Made by a program: the position numbers and the translations under genes
Assembly (NCBI RefSeq): GCF_900114475.1
Contig: NZ_FOTE01000003.1
Location: forward strand, 347,389 to 411,388
Direction: 5' to 3'
Source of the DNA: Paenibacillus sp. 1_12
Lineage (GTDB): Bacteria > Bacillota > Bacilli > Paenibacillales > NBRC-103111
DNA: 64,000 nt
In this document: in pieces, positions 18,064-26,036 of the stretch
Layout of the letters: each line of letters opens with the position of its first letter
Numbering within the stretch: the first letter of the stretch is position 1
Notes under the pieces: generated by a model
Told to the model about the DNA's origin: nothing
What the model saw: the letters and a program-made list of their open reading frames with translations, nothing else
Database searches by the model: none

Positions 18064-18831
18064 ATGCTAAGTGTGGATTTGAACTGTGATATGGGGGAAA
18101 GCTTTGGCTCTTACCAAGTGGATTGCGATGAATTGATGATGAAGCATATTACATCGGCCAATATTGCCTGCGGCTTTCATGCCGGTGATCCTGCGATTAT
18201 GCAGCGGACGGTACGGATGTGTCTCAAGCATGGAGTTGCGATTGGCGCACATCCTGGACTTCCAGATCTTATTGGCTTTGGAAGGCGTAAGCTGCAGATT
18301 ACAGCAGACGAAGCCTATGAGATGGTGATTTACCAAGTCGGAGCCTTATTGGGATTTGTACTCGCGGAGGGTGCTGTTCTGCAGCATGTGAAGCCTCATG
18401 GCGCCTTGTACAACATGGCGGCCGTAGACACGGAATTGGCCACAGCCATTGCCGAAGCGGTTTATCGTATCGATTCCAGCTTGATTTTATTTGGTCTTGC
18501 AGGCAGTGAGCTAATCCGTGCAGGCAGGCAGAGGGGGTTGCATGTTGCAGAGGAAGTTTTTGCCGATCGAACGTACCGAGCTGATGGAACACTGACGCCT
18601 CGCTCTGAGCCGAACGCAGTGCTGATAGAGGCAGAGCAAGCGGTTACTCAGGCGATTGGTATGATTAAGGAAGGTAAAGTCGTGACTGACACGGGCAGTA
18701 TATGCGTAAGGGCAGATACCATCTGTATACATGGGGATACACCAAATGCCCCGATGTTTGCGGAGCTGATTTCGGGTCGCTTGGTGCAGGAGGGTGTTAC
18801 ACTTCAAGCCGCTGCTGGAATGCGCGGATAA
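18064..18831 (+). CDS. pxpA: 5-oxoprolinase subunit A (LamB/YcsF family)
   Basis: 255-aa LamB/YcsF protein; with PxpB and PxpC this family hydrolyses 5-oxoproline to glutamate. The N-terminal DLNCDMGESFG motif, the ACGFHAGDP motif near 37 and the HVKPHGALYN motif near 100 are intact, as is the FADRTY segment. AAGGAAGAG lies about 4-5 bp before the ATG. The partner genes pxpB and pxpC are not adjacent in this window, which is unusual. Confidence 0.9.
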   Translation: MLSVDLNCDMGESFGSYQVDCDELMMKHITSANIACGFHAGDPAIMQRTVRMCLKHGVAIGAHPGLPDLIGFGRRKLQITADEAYEMVIYQVGALLGFVLAEGAVLQHVKPHGALYNMAAVDTELATAIAEAVYRIDSSLILFGLAGSELIRAGRQRGLHVAEEVFADRTYRADGTLTPRSEPNAVLIEAEQAVTQAIGMIKEGKVVTDTGSICVRADTICIHGDTPNAPMFAELISGRLVQEGVTLQAAAGMRG

Positions 18832-18876
18832 GTGCAACAGCTCTTGCATGAATGAGGTTGAAGCCATGTTTCCAGC

Positions 18877-19260
18877 TTAACTCCTTCTAGATTGAGGACG
18901 CCAGTCCTCCCGTTCCGATTTTTTGATAATCTCGGTCATTCGCAATATGACGGAGTTAGCTTCTTCTTCACCATAAAGTTCCTTTAACTGTTCGAAGGTA
19001 AGGTTGTCATGAAGAAGCTTGCGTGATACACTGGAGTCTTTATACCATGCCTCGGTTATGGCGAAGAGTCCTTCCTTTTTTAACCAAACTTCATGGTAAT
19101 AATGCTCCATTTCATTTATCGTTTTCATAGACATATAATAGGCTGAAATGGGGATACGGGGATCTGATAAACGTTGGCTCATTACTGAGCCTGATGAGAC
19201 AGGTTGGCCAAATGTGATACAGGTAGATACTTTTTTAATAACGTAGTTAATATTATCCAT
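18877..19260 (-). CDS. Hypothetical protein
   Basis: 127-aa soluble protein without recognised domain. The N-terminus (MDNINYVIKKVSTCITFG) precedes a mostly helical, charged C-terminal half (EQLKELYGEEEANSVILRM). AGAGGAG lies 8 bp before the ATG. It is transcribed divergently from the receiver-domain gene at 19477 across an AT-rich 216-bp region. Codon use looks like that of its neighbours. No function is proposed. Confidence 0.6.
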   Translation of the reverse strand: MDNINYVIKKVSTCITFGQPVSSGSVMSQRLSDPRIPISAYYMSMKTINEMEHYYHEVWLKKEGLFAITEAWYKDSSVSRKLLHDNLTFEQLKELYGEEEANSVILRMTEIIKKSEREDWRPQSRRS

Positions 19261-19396
19261 ATGCTCAACTCCTCTAGATAGTTCAAACGATCTAACTAAA
19301 TTATTTTAATAATGATTAACATCAATATTCTAATATTAACATAGTTCTTAAGGCGTAAAAATAAGCACTATTACCTATAAATTTATAGTATAAAAA

Positions 19397-19428
19397 TTTT
19401 ACATATAAATGTAAAACAATGCTATAAT
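19397..19428 (+). promoter_or_regulatory. Extended -10 promoter with overlapping inverted repeat
   Basis: TGCTATAAT (19420-19428) is an extended -10. A perfect inverted repeat TTTTACAT-ATAA-ATGTAAAA (19397-19416) covers the expected -35 position, so a repressor or activator site overlaps the promoter of the receiver gene. Confidence 0.5.
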
Positions 19429-19476
19429 ACAGCTTATTATAAGTGAATTTAAACTTAGATAGGGAGAATCAAGTTA

Positions 19477-19851
19477 ATGTCCAATTATAACATTTTATTA
19501 GCCGATGATGAAATGTCACTGCGCTTTTTATTAACTGAAACTCTCGCGGACGAAGGTTATCATATTACAGAAGCAGCGGATGGTAAAGAAGCCTTGGACC
19601 ATATAAAAAGCAACAAATATGATTTAATCATTCTCGATTATATGATGCCGGAGCTGACGGGTGTAGAGGTTTGTGAGTGGCTTCGCAACAATGAAAATCC
19701 CAATCAGCATTCACCGGTTATTTTATTAACTGCTAAGGCGCTGGACAAGGACCGTGATCGGGCTCGTACTGCTGGGGTGAGCACTTATATCGTGAAGCCT
19801 TTCAGCCCACTGCAGCTGGTAGATACGGTACAACAATTAATAGAAAGCTAA
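19477..19851 (+). CDS. Single-domain response regulator (CheY-like receiver)
   Basis: 124-aa stand-alone REC domain. The acidic pair DDE is at 10-12, the phospho-acceptor Asp54 is in IILDYMMPEL, the Thr is in LLTAK and the Lys is in VKPFSP. It has no output domain, so it passes or stores phosphate. GGGAG lies 10 bp before the ATG. It is 35 bp upstream of the HPt-REC-GGDEF-REC gene and probably in the same operon; its natural partner is likely the HPt of that protein or an unlinked hybrid kinase. Confidence 0.92.
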   Translation: MSNYNILLADDEMSLRFLLTETLADEGYHITEAADGKEALDHIKSNKYDLIILDYMMPELTGVEVCEWLRNNENPNQHSPVILLTAKALDKDRDRARTAGVSTYIVKPFSPLQLVDTVQQLIES

Positions 19852-19886
19852 TTCAAGAATAATAAAGTGACTGGATGTGAAAGGTC

Positions 19887-21623
19887 TTGCGGCAAACGAC
19901 ACCTGAGGAACGTATTCGTAGAGAAGAAAAGCTGATGAAGGAAGGCCGGAAAAAATATATAGGAGAACTACGCAAGCAGCTGGTTCAACTCAGTGAACTG
20001 AGTATGATACAGGAAGCGGATATGAACCTGGATATTGCTCTTAGGCTTTATCGGCTTGTCCATACGCTTAAGGGAAGTGCACCGATGTTTGGCTTTATTC
20101 GCATTGGGTCAATTGCCGAAAAGCTCGTGCGTCGTTGGGAGTGGGCCCAGGACTTGGAACGTTCAGTCAATCAGGAAGGTTTAATTAAGAATGAGTTTCA
20201 AACATCGCTTGCTGGGAGTACAGACTTGATGCAGCAGTTGTCGATGGAGCTTGATATTTATGAGCAGGAGCTAGACTTGGATGAGCAGCAGGAGCAGATG
20301 AGCAAACGCGTACCTATGATGGCTTTGGGAAGCAGATTGCTTGTCATCGATGATGACGATGTGCTGTGCTCCTATTTGGTTCGCCGCTTTAAGCTGGAAG
20401 GTTATGAGGTTGACGAGGCCAGAGATGTAGCTGAAGCTCAAAAATTACTTAGGGAATTTACCTATGATCTGATTTTACTGGATTTGATGATGCACCCGCA
20501 ATCTGGTTATGAGCTATTCGAATTTGTAAAAGAAGATCCTACACTAAAATGGATTTCGCTTGTCGTTCTTTCAGGGCGTAATCATATTCATGATAAAGTT
20601 CGCTGCTTCTATTTAGGTGCGGATGATTTTATAACAAAACCGTTTCAATATGAGGAATTAAGTGCCCGTGTGTACAGCTTGCTGAAGCGAACCAAGGACT
20701 TTGAACAGATGGCTTTTCGTGATCCATTGACAGGTGTATATAACCGGCGTTATTTTGACCATCAGGTACAAGTTGAGCTTCAGCGCATTGAACGTTATCC
20801 ATCACCGATGTCTCTTGTATTTATCGATATTGATCGCTTCAAGTCAATCAATGATACCTATGGGCATCATATTGGCGATCTCGTTCTACAAGGCTTGGCA
20901 CATTTATTGCAAAACCACTTAAGGTCTACCGATGTATTGGCGAGGTTCGGAGGAGAAGAGTTCGTCATTGTTTTACCGGGGATGTCAGGGGAACATGCGT
21001 TAAAAGCAATTGAATCCATATTGGAGCATGCCAGGAGTGGACCAGTAGCCCAGAATGAAGGGCAAGGCTTTCACATTACCTTTTCAGCAGGTGTTTGCGA
21101 ATGGTCAAATGGGATGACGGTAGAAGAATGGATCAAAAATTCCGATGATGCGATGTATACAGCTAAGCAAAATGGGCGGAACGGAGTCCTGCTTTATGCA
21201 AATGGGATGTCTGCTGCTGCGGGTGTGGGAGAGGCTCCTCTGAAGGAACGCAAAAAGAAGATATTAATTGCCGACGACGATCGGATTCTCCGTTCCATAC
21301 TTGTATCCAAGCTGCAGCATCTTCCTGTTGATTTTATGGAGGCGGTCGATGGAGAAGAGGCCTATTTGATTTTGAAAAGTCAGCCGGTTGACTTGTGTAT
21401 ACTGGATGGCTTGATGCCAAGGCTGGACGGCTTTGAGATGTTGGAAAGAATGAAGGAAGAATCAAGCAAAAAGGATGATTTGCGGATATTGATGCTATCC
21501 GGACGCAGCCGCGAGGAGGACTTGACCAGAGGGCTTCAGCTGGGCGTTGACACGTATATGCATAAGCCATTTTCCATGGTTGAGCTGGAAGTCAAAGTTA
21601 AGCAGCTGCTGGAGCTTGTGTAG
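19887..21623 (+). CDS. HPt-REC-GGDEF-REC signalling protein (diguanylate cyclase)
   Basis: 578 aa from TTG 19887; a later ATG at 19935 is also possible and neither has a strong ribosome site. HPt domain at about 15-110 with His59 (VHTLKGSA). First receiver at about 150-265 with Asp199. GGDEF domain at about 275-435 with an intact active site GGEEF (355-359) and an I-site RSTD exactly five residues before it. Second receiver at about 455-578 with Asp507. It should make c-di-GMP under phosphorelay control. It has no membrane segment. The partner receiver is just upstream. Confidence 0.93.
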   Translation: MRQTTPEERIRREEKLMKEGRKKYIGELRKQLVQLSELSMIQEADMNLDIALRLYRLVHTLKGSAPMFGFIRIGSIAEKLVRRWEWAQDLERSVNQEGLIKNEFQTSLAGSTDLMQQLSMELDIYEQELDLDEQQEQMSKRVPMMALGSRLLVIDDDDVLCSYLVRRFKLEGYEVDEARDVAEAQKLLREFTYDLILLDLMMHPQSGYELFEFVKEDPTLKWISLVVLSGRNHIHDKVRCFYLGADDFITKPFQYEELSARVYSLLKRTKDFEQMAFRDPLTGVYNRRYFDHQVQVELQRIERYPSPMSLVFIDIDRFKSINDTYGHHIGDLVLQGLAHLLQNHLRSTDVLARFGGEEFVIVLPGMSGEHALKAIESILEHARSGPVAQNEGQGFHITFSAGVCEWSNGMTVEEWIKNSDDAMYTAKQNGRNGVLLYANGMSAAAGVGEAPLKERKKKILIADDDRILRSILVSKLQHLPVDFMEAVDGEEAYLILKSQPVDLCILDGLMPRLDGFEMLERMKEESSKKDDLRILMLSGRSREEDLTRGLQLGVDTYMHKPFSMVELEVKVKQLLELV

Positions 21624-21686
21624 AGAGCAGTGGAATCCAAAACCAGCAGACTTGACTTGATTAACCAACAAAATATTCGAGATAGT

Positions 21687-21739
21687 AACAAGCCGCGTTC
21701 ACTATGCTTCAAGTGATAAATCGGGGCTTGTTGCTTTTT
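21687..21739 (+). terminator. Terminator after the diguanylate cyclase gene
   Basis: AACAAGCC (21687-21694) pairs with GGCTTGTT (21725-21732), followed by GCTTTTT. Confidence 0.75.
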
Positions 21740-21796
21740 GGTAATATGGGGAAAGATTCTTGGGATAAATGCTGCGAACTCCGTTAGACCTACACT

Positions 21797-21851
21797 CATA
21801 CAAATAAGACCCATGTCAGCCATCGTCGGCCGCACGGGTCTTATTTGTATG
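21797..21851 (-). terminator. Long hairpin after nrdB
   Basis: Perfect 16-bp stem CATACAAATAAGACCC (21797-21812) with its complement (21836-21851). It lies 31 bp beyond the nrdB stop on the minus strand. No long T run follows, so it may act as an mRNA 3' end stabiliser as much as a terminator. Confidence 0.6.
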
Positions 21852-21882
21852 CTGTCCTGCATAGAACTGAATACAGCAGGCC

Positions 21883-22920
21883 TTATAGATCATCCCAGTT
21901 CAAGCTGGAGGATTTGCTGTAGTTGGTTACTTTTTGTTCGAAGAAGTCGGTCTTCATGCTGTTCATATTGCTGAAGTTTTCGACCCATTTCATCGGATGC
22001 TCAACGACCTCAGGGTAGAGGATTTCCAGACCGAGCATCTTCAGGCGCTCGTTGGATAAATATTTGATATATTGATCGATGATCTCATTGCTCAGACCGT
22101 TCATCATATCATTCGTAATATATTGGCCCCATTCGATTTCGTGCTCAACGGCGGTTTTCATCATTTGGCGCAAATCCTCGATGAGCTCGTTCGTAAAGAT
22201 TTCGGGATTTTCCTTACGAATTTCCCGGAAAATGTTCTGGAACAATGCCAAATGGGTTAGCTCGTCACGTTGAATATATTTGATTTCGGATACGGTACCC
22301 AGCATTTTACCTTGACGGCCGAGCGAATAGAAGAAGCTAAAGCCGCTGTAAAAGTAAATGCCCTCCAAAATATAGTTGGCCATGATCGCACGCAGCAAGT
22401 TAACTGTTGAAGAATCGTCGATAAATTTCTCATACAGGTCGGTGATGAAGCGATTGCGGCGCAGCAGATGTTTATCTTCCCGCCATTGATTGTAAATATC
22501 GTCACGAACTTCTGCTGAGCATACACTGTCCAAGATGTAGGAATAGCTCTGGCTATGTACAGCCTCTTGAAAGGTTTGGACGGTCAGGCACAAATTAACT
22601 TCAGGCGCGGTGATGTACTCATTGATGTTAGGTAAATTGGACGTTTGCAGGGAGTCCAGGAAAATCAGGAAGCTGATAATCTTATCATACCCTTGGCGCT
22701 CATGCGGTGAAAGAAATTTATAGTCCTTAGCGTCCTGTGCCAAAGGAATTTCCTCGGGAATCCAAAAGTTATTCATCATGTTGCGGTACATTTTCGTGGC
22801 CCAATCGTATTTAACATTATTGAGCTCAATCAGGTTCGTGGTATTGCCGCCAATCATTCGGCGTTTGCCCCAATCACGGTCACCGTGTTCGTTGAACAGT
22901 TTCTTTTTTTTGAGATCCAA
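21883..22920 (-). CDS. nrdB: Ribonucleotide reductase, class I small (beta) subunit
   Basis: 345-aa ferritin-like radical-generating subunit. Asp89, Glu119, His122 and the radical-type Tyr126 (EAVHSQSY) fit a diiron-tyrosyl enzyme, and the later EXXH ligands are present. The only in-frame start before the conserved N-terminus is TTG 22920, since a stop lies four codons upstream, and no clear ribosome site precedes it. GC-rich palindromes begin almost at the start codon. It is downstream of nrdA on the same strand but separated by 491 bp. Confidence 0.92.
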   Translation of the reverse strand: MDLKKKKLFNEHGDRDWGKRRMIGGNTTNLIELNNVKYDWATKMYRNMMNNFWIPEEIPLAQDAKDYKFLSPHERQGYDKIISFLIFLDSLQTSNLPNINEYITAPEVNLCLTVQTFQEAVHSQSYSYILDSVCSAEVRDDIYNQWREDKHLLRRNRFITDLYEKFIDDSSTVNLLRAIMANYILEGIYFYSGFSFFYSLGRQGKMLGTVSEIKYIQRDELTHLALFQNIFREIRKENPEIFTNELIEDLRQMMKTAVEHEIEWGQYITNDMMNGLSNEIIDQYIKYLSNERLKMLGLEILYPEVVEHPMKWVENFSNMNSMKTDFFEQKVTNYSKSSSLNWDDL

Positions 22921-23411
22921 AGTGGATGCCTACCCCCTAAATCCCCCTGAGAGGGGGACCCCAAGGGGCGCTGCCCCCTGGACCCCCTCTGACGGGAGAG
23001 TTGCTATGTGTGTTGGTACTCGCGTTCGTGACCCGCAGTTGGGACTTGGACTCTGTCTGACGCCAGAGTCCAAATCCCAACTGCGGGCCACACGCTTAAC
23101 TGTAGTGCTGTGATGGTTGGAGCGGTAAGGTTGGTGGTATCCTCGCTTTCGTACCCCTACGGGGATACACGCTCAACGGTTGGTGCAGGTCAAGAGAGTG
23201 TAGTTCAAGTGACTAAGGTCAAGAGCGGAGCAGTACGCTACGCTGCTGCAAGACCCAGACCCAGTGCAAGAACCAGACAAGAACTAGAGGCAGAACCACA
23301 GTCAAGATAAGAGCGGAGCAGTACGCTACGCTGCTGCAAGACCCAGTTCAGGATCAAGTGCTAGAACTGCCTGGAGTTATTGGTTCCCAATTGTTGCTTT
23401 TACTATTATTC
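22921..23411. repeat. Palindrome-rich spacer between nrdA and nrdB
   Basis: No gene supported. It contains: a C/G-rich cluster next to nrdB (22930-22995) with CCCCCTGAGAGGGGG and GGGGCGCTGCCCC hairpins; a 24-bp inverted repeat with one mismatch (arms 23032-23055 and 23064-23087, 8-nt loop); a GTATCC/GGATAC hairpin near 23140-23167; and a perfect 38-bp direct repeat (23221-23258 and 23309-23346) whose core GCAGTACGCTACGCTGCTGC is itself partly palindromic. The composition is unlike the coding DNA on either side. Confidence 0.75.
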
Positions 23412-25637
23412 TTAAGCGGAGCAGCTCACGCAATCTTCGACTTCCAAGCTTTTGTTGCGGACATAGTAGACGGTTTTCAGGCCGTTTTCCCAGGCAGCCA
23501 TATACAGCTCCAGGAATTCCTTTGCGGACAGCTCAGGTGTGATATAAAGATTGAACGATTGAGCCTGATCGATATGGCGTTGACGAACGCCTGCGGCTTT
23601 GATGCTCCACAGCTGATCGATCAAGTGGGCTTCTTTATAGTACCACATCGTTTCAGCATTAAGATTAGGTGCTGTTTGCGGGATAACGGCGTTTTTCTTC
23701 TCTTCGACGAAAAATTTGTTGAAGATAGGATCGATGCCTGCTGTGGAGCCGGCAATCAATGATGTAGACGCTGTTGGTGCGATAGCAAACATCCAGCCGT
23801 TACGGACGCCGTATTTAGCGACCTGTTCCTTCAGCTCCAGCCATTCAGGGCTGTTGTAGCCGCGGGACTCGAAGTAAGCGCCGGTTTGCCATTCGCTGCC
23901 CTCGAATGCACGGAAGGCGCCTTTTTCCTTGGCGATTTCCATGGAGGCTTTAACGGCGTAATAGTTCATCCATTCATAAACCTCGTCAGCTTTGGCGACG
24001 TGATCATCGGTCTCCCACAGGATTTTGAGCTGTGCAAGCATTTGGTGATAGCCGCTTGAGCCGAGACCGACAGCACGGTATTTTTTGTTCGTAATTTCAG
24101 CTTGCGGGACTGGATAGTAATTCAAGTCGATTACGTTGTCCATCATCCGCATTTGGGTGGTTACGACACGCTCGATATCTTCCTTTGTGTACGCGCGGCC
24201 CAGGTTAAGTGAAGACAGGTTGCAGACGACGAAATCGCCGCTTTTGACTTGATTGGTAATGATGCCGTCCTCGTGCTGGGTTTGCAGCAGCTCGGTTGGG
24301 CTCATGTTCTGGCAAATTTCGGTGCATAGGTTGGAGCAGTAAATCATGCCGGCATGTTTGTTTGGGTTGGCACGGTTAACCGTATCACGGAAGAACAGGA
24401 ACGGTGTGCCGGTTTCGAATGCGCTGGTCATAATACGCTTCATGATATCAATTGCCGGAATTTCGTCTTTGGAAATTTTGTCATCGTTGACGCACTCCAG
24501 GTAACGACGTTCCCATTCTTCACCCCAGCTGTCTTCAATGGAATAACCCTTGACCTTGCGAACCTCGTGTGGATCGAGCAAGTACCAACTGCCACGTTCC
24601 TGAACGGTTTTCATGAACAGATCGGGAATGCAAATGCCCGGGAAAATATCATGAGCCTTCATCCGATCGTCGCCGTTATTTGTTTTCAGGTTCAGGAAGT
24701 CAAGTACGTCCTTATGCCAAACGTCGAGATAAACCGCGACAGCACCGGAGCGGACACCTAATTGGTCAACCGCAATAGCGGTGTTATTGTAGTTTTTGAT
24801 CCAAGGAATAACGCCGCCTGCGACGCCTTTGTAGCCGCGGATATTGGAGCCTTTGCTGCGTACTTTACCCACATAGATACCCATACCGCCGCCATGCTTG
24901 GAAACCTGCGCGAAGCTTTGATCCACATTGTATATGCCCCACAGATTGTCCGGAACGGTGTCAATAAAGCAGCTGGACAGCTGATGCAGCGGTTTGCGCG
25001 CATTAGCCAATGTTGGCGTAGCCACGGTCATTTCCAAATTGCTCAACACATCGTAGAACTGCTTCGCCCATTTGAGCTTGTCCGTTTCCTTCATGGCCAA
25101 ATGCATGGCAACACCCATGAATAGCTCTTGAGGCAGCTCAAGTACTTCCTTGTCAAGGCCGCGAATGAGGTAGCGGTCTGCCAATGTCTTGAGTCCAATG
25201 TAATTTAATAAATAATCACGTTCAGGCTTGATGTAAGTACCGAGCTCCTGAATTTCCTCGCGGGAATAATGCTCAACAATATATTTCCCGTATAAGCCCA
25301 TATCGGTTAAATATGTAATCAGCGAGTACAAATCGCCATAGCCGAAATGTCCATATTTGCGGTTCAGGCGAGCTTCTTTATATAAATCATACGCAAGCAG
25401 CTTGGCAGCAACATATTGCCAGGTGGGCTGCTCCACGCTTGTTTTTTCCACAGCAACTTGTATGAGCAGTCGTTGAATTTCTTGGGTGGTAATTCCATTG
25501 CGAAATAAAGGCAGCAAGGCGGTTTCCAGTTCAAGCGGATCGCATTCCGGATAGGTTTCACTGGCGAAATCGATAACCTTTTTCATTTTGGAAAATACTA
25601 GCTCTTCTTTAGTGCCATCTCTTTTGACAATAATCAT
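23412..25637 (-). CDS. nrdA: Ribonucleotide reductase, class I large (alpha) subunit
   Basis: 741-aa catalytic subunit. An ATP-cone allosteric domain is at about 1-90 (VKRDGTKEELVFSKMKK). Active-site parts are visible in SSCFIDT and YCSNLCTEI, and the C-terminal redox pair is in EDCVSCSA. I start at ATG 25637, with GGAG 11 bp upstream; the frame is open to 25715 but that part is not family-like. With NrdB it makes dNDPs from NDPs. An NrdR-like box lies in its promoter. It is the first gene of a split nrdA-nrdB unit. Confidence 0.93.
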   Translation of the reverse strand: MIIVKRDGTKEELVFSKMKKVIDFASETYPECDPLELETALLPLFRNGITTQEIQRLLIQVAVEKTSVEQPTWQYVAAKLLAYDLYKEARLNRKYGHFGYGDLYSLITYLTDMGLYGKYIVEHYSREEIQELGTYIKPERDYLLNYIGLKTLADRYLIRGLDKEVLELPQELFMGVAMHLAMKETDKLKWAKQFYDVLSNLEMTVATPTLANARKPLHQLSSCFIDTVPDNLWGIYNVDQSFAQVSKHGGGMGIYVGKVRSKGSNIRGYKGVAGGVIPWIKNYNNTAIAVDQLGVRSGAVAVYLDVWHKDVLDFLNLKTNNGDDRMKAHDIFPGICIPDLFMKTVQERGSWYLLDPHEVRKVKGYSIEDSWGEEWERRYLECVNDDKISKDEIPAIDIMKRIMTSAFETGTPFLFFRDTVNRANPNKHAGMIYCSNLCTEICQNMSPTELLQTQHEDGIITNQVKSGDFVVCNLSSLNLGRAYTKEDIERVVTTQMRMMDNVIDLNYYPVPQAEITNKKYRAVGLGSSGYHQMLAQLKILWETDDHVAKADEVYEWMNYYAVKASMEIAKEKGAFRAFEGSEWQTGAYFESRGYNSPEWLELKEQVAKYGVRNGWMFAIAPTASTSLIAGSTAGIDPIFNKFFVEEKKNAVIPQTAPNLNAETMWYYKEAHLIDQLWSIKAAGVRQRHIDQAQSFNLYITPELSAKEFLELYMAAWENGLKTVYYVRNKSLEVEDCVSCSA

Positions 25638-25858
25638 CGTGCTATCTACTCCTTCATTGAACAAAAATAAGATGAATTTTGGTACGGTGTCTGTTCCCAG
25701 ACAAGGAAAAAGCATGTTGTCCTGTTAACGAAACAGGAACATGCCAGTCATCAGCTGCATGCATGGAGTTAAAAAGTTTGTGCAAAACACATTGACAAAA
25801 CAAATGACATATGATAGTGATTCACACAAGATCTAGTTGCTTTTGAAGCTGTAAAATG

Positions 25859-25888
25859 AATTTACCTCAATATATGGTGTCGTGTCAA
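25859..25888 (-). promoter_or_regulatory. Putative nrdA promoter with NrdR-box-like site
   Basis: On the minus strand TTGACA (25883-25888) and TAAATT (25859-25864) are 18 bp apart. Between them lies ACACCATATATTGAGG (25865-25880), close to the NrdR-box form with a good left half. Only one box is convincing. It leaves a leader of about 215 nt before nrdA. The rest of 25638-26036 shows no gene. Confidence 0.45.
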
Positions 25889-26003
25889 TGTCTTAATTTT
25901 CCCTTGAAATAGTCCTGAAATTGTTTACTTTATAATAAATGGCTGTATTTCGTCATAATCGGTCATTTACGGATAAAAAAGCGATATGTTGTAAATACAC
26001 CCG

Positions 26004-26030
26004 AAAATCGACTAAATAAAAAATAGTCGG
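26004..26030 (-). terminator. Terminator after the LuxR-type regulator gene
   Basis: CGACTA (26009-26014) pairs with TAGTCG (26024-26029); on the minus strand ATTTTCG follows. It sits 7 bp past the stop codon of the gene at 26037. Confidence 0.6.
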
Positions 26031-26036
26031 TTAGAC

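Noticed and set aside
22778..23113. 111-codon plus-strand ORF over the nrdB start and palindromes
   Set aside because: Antisense to nrdB and then through C/G-rich hairpins; no ribosome site, no family.
24354..25124. Plus-strand ORFs of 120-135 codons inside nrdA
   Set aside because: Antisense shadows of a well-conserved gene.
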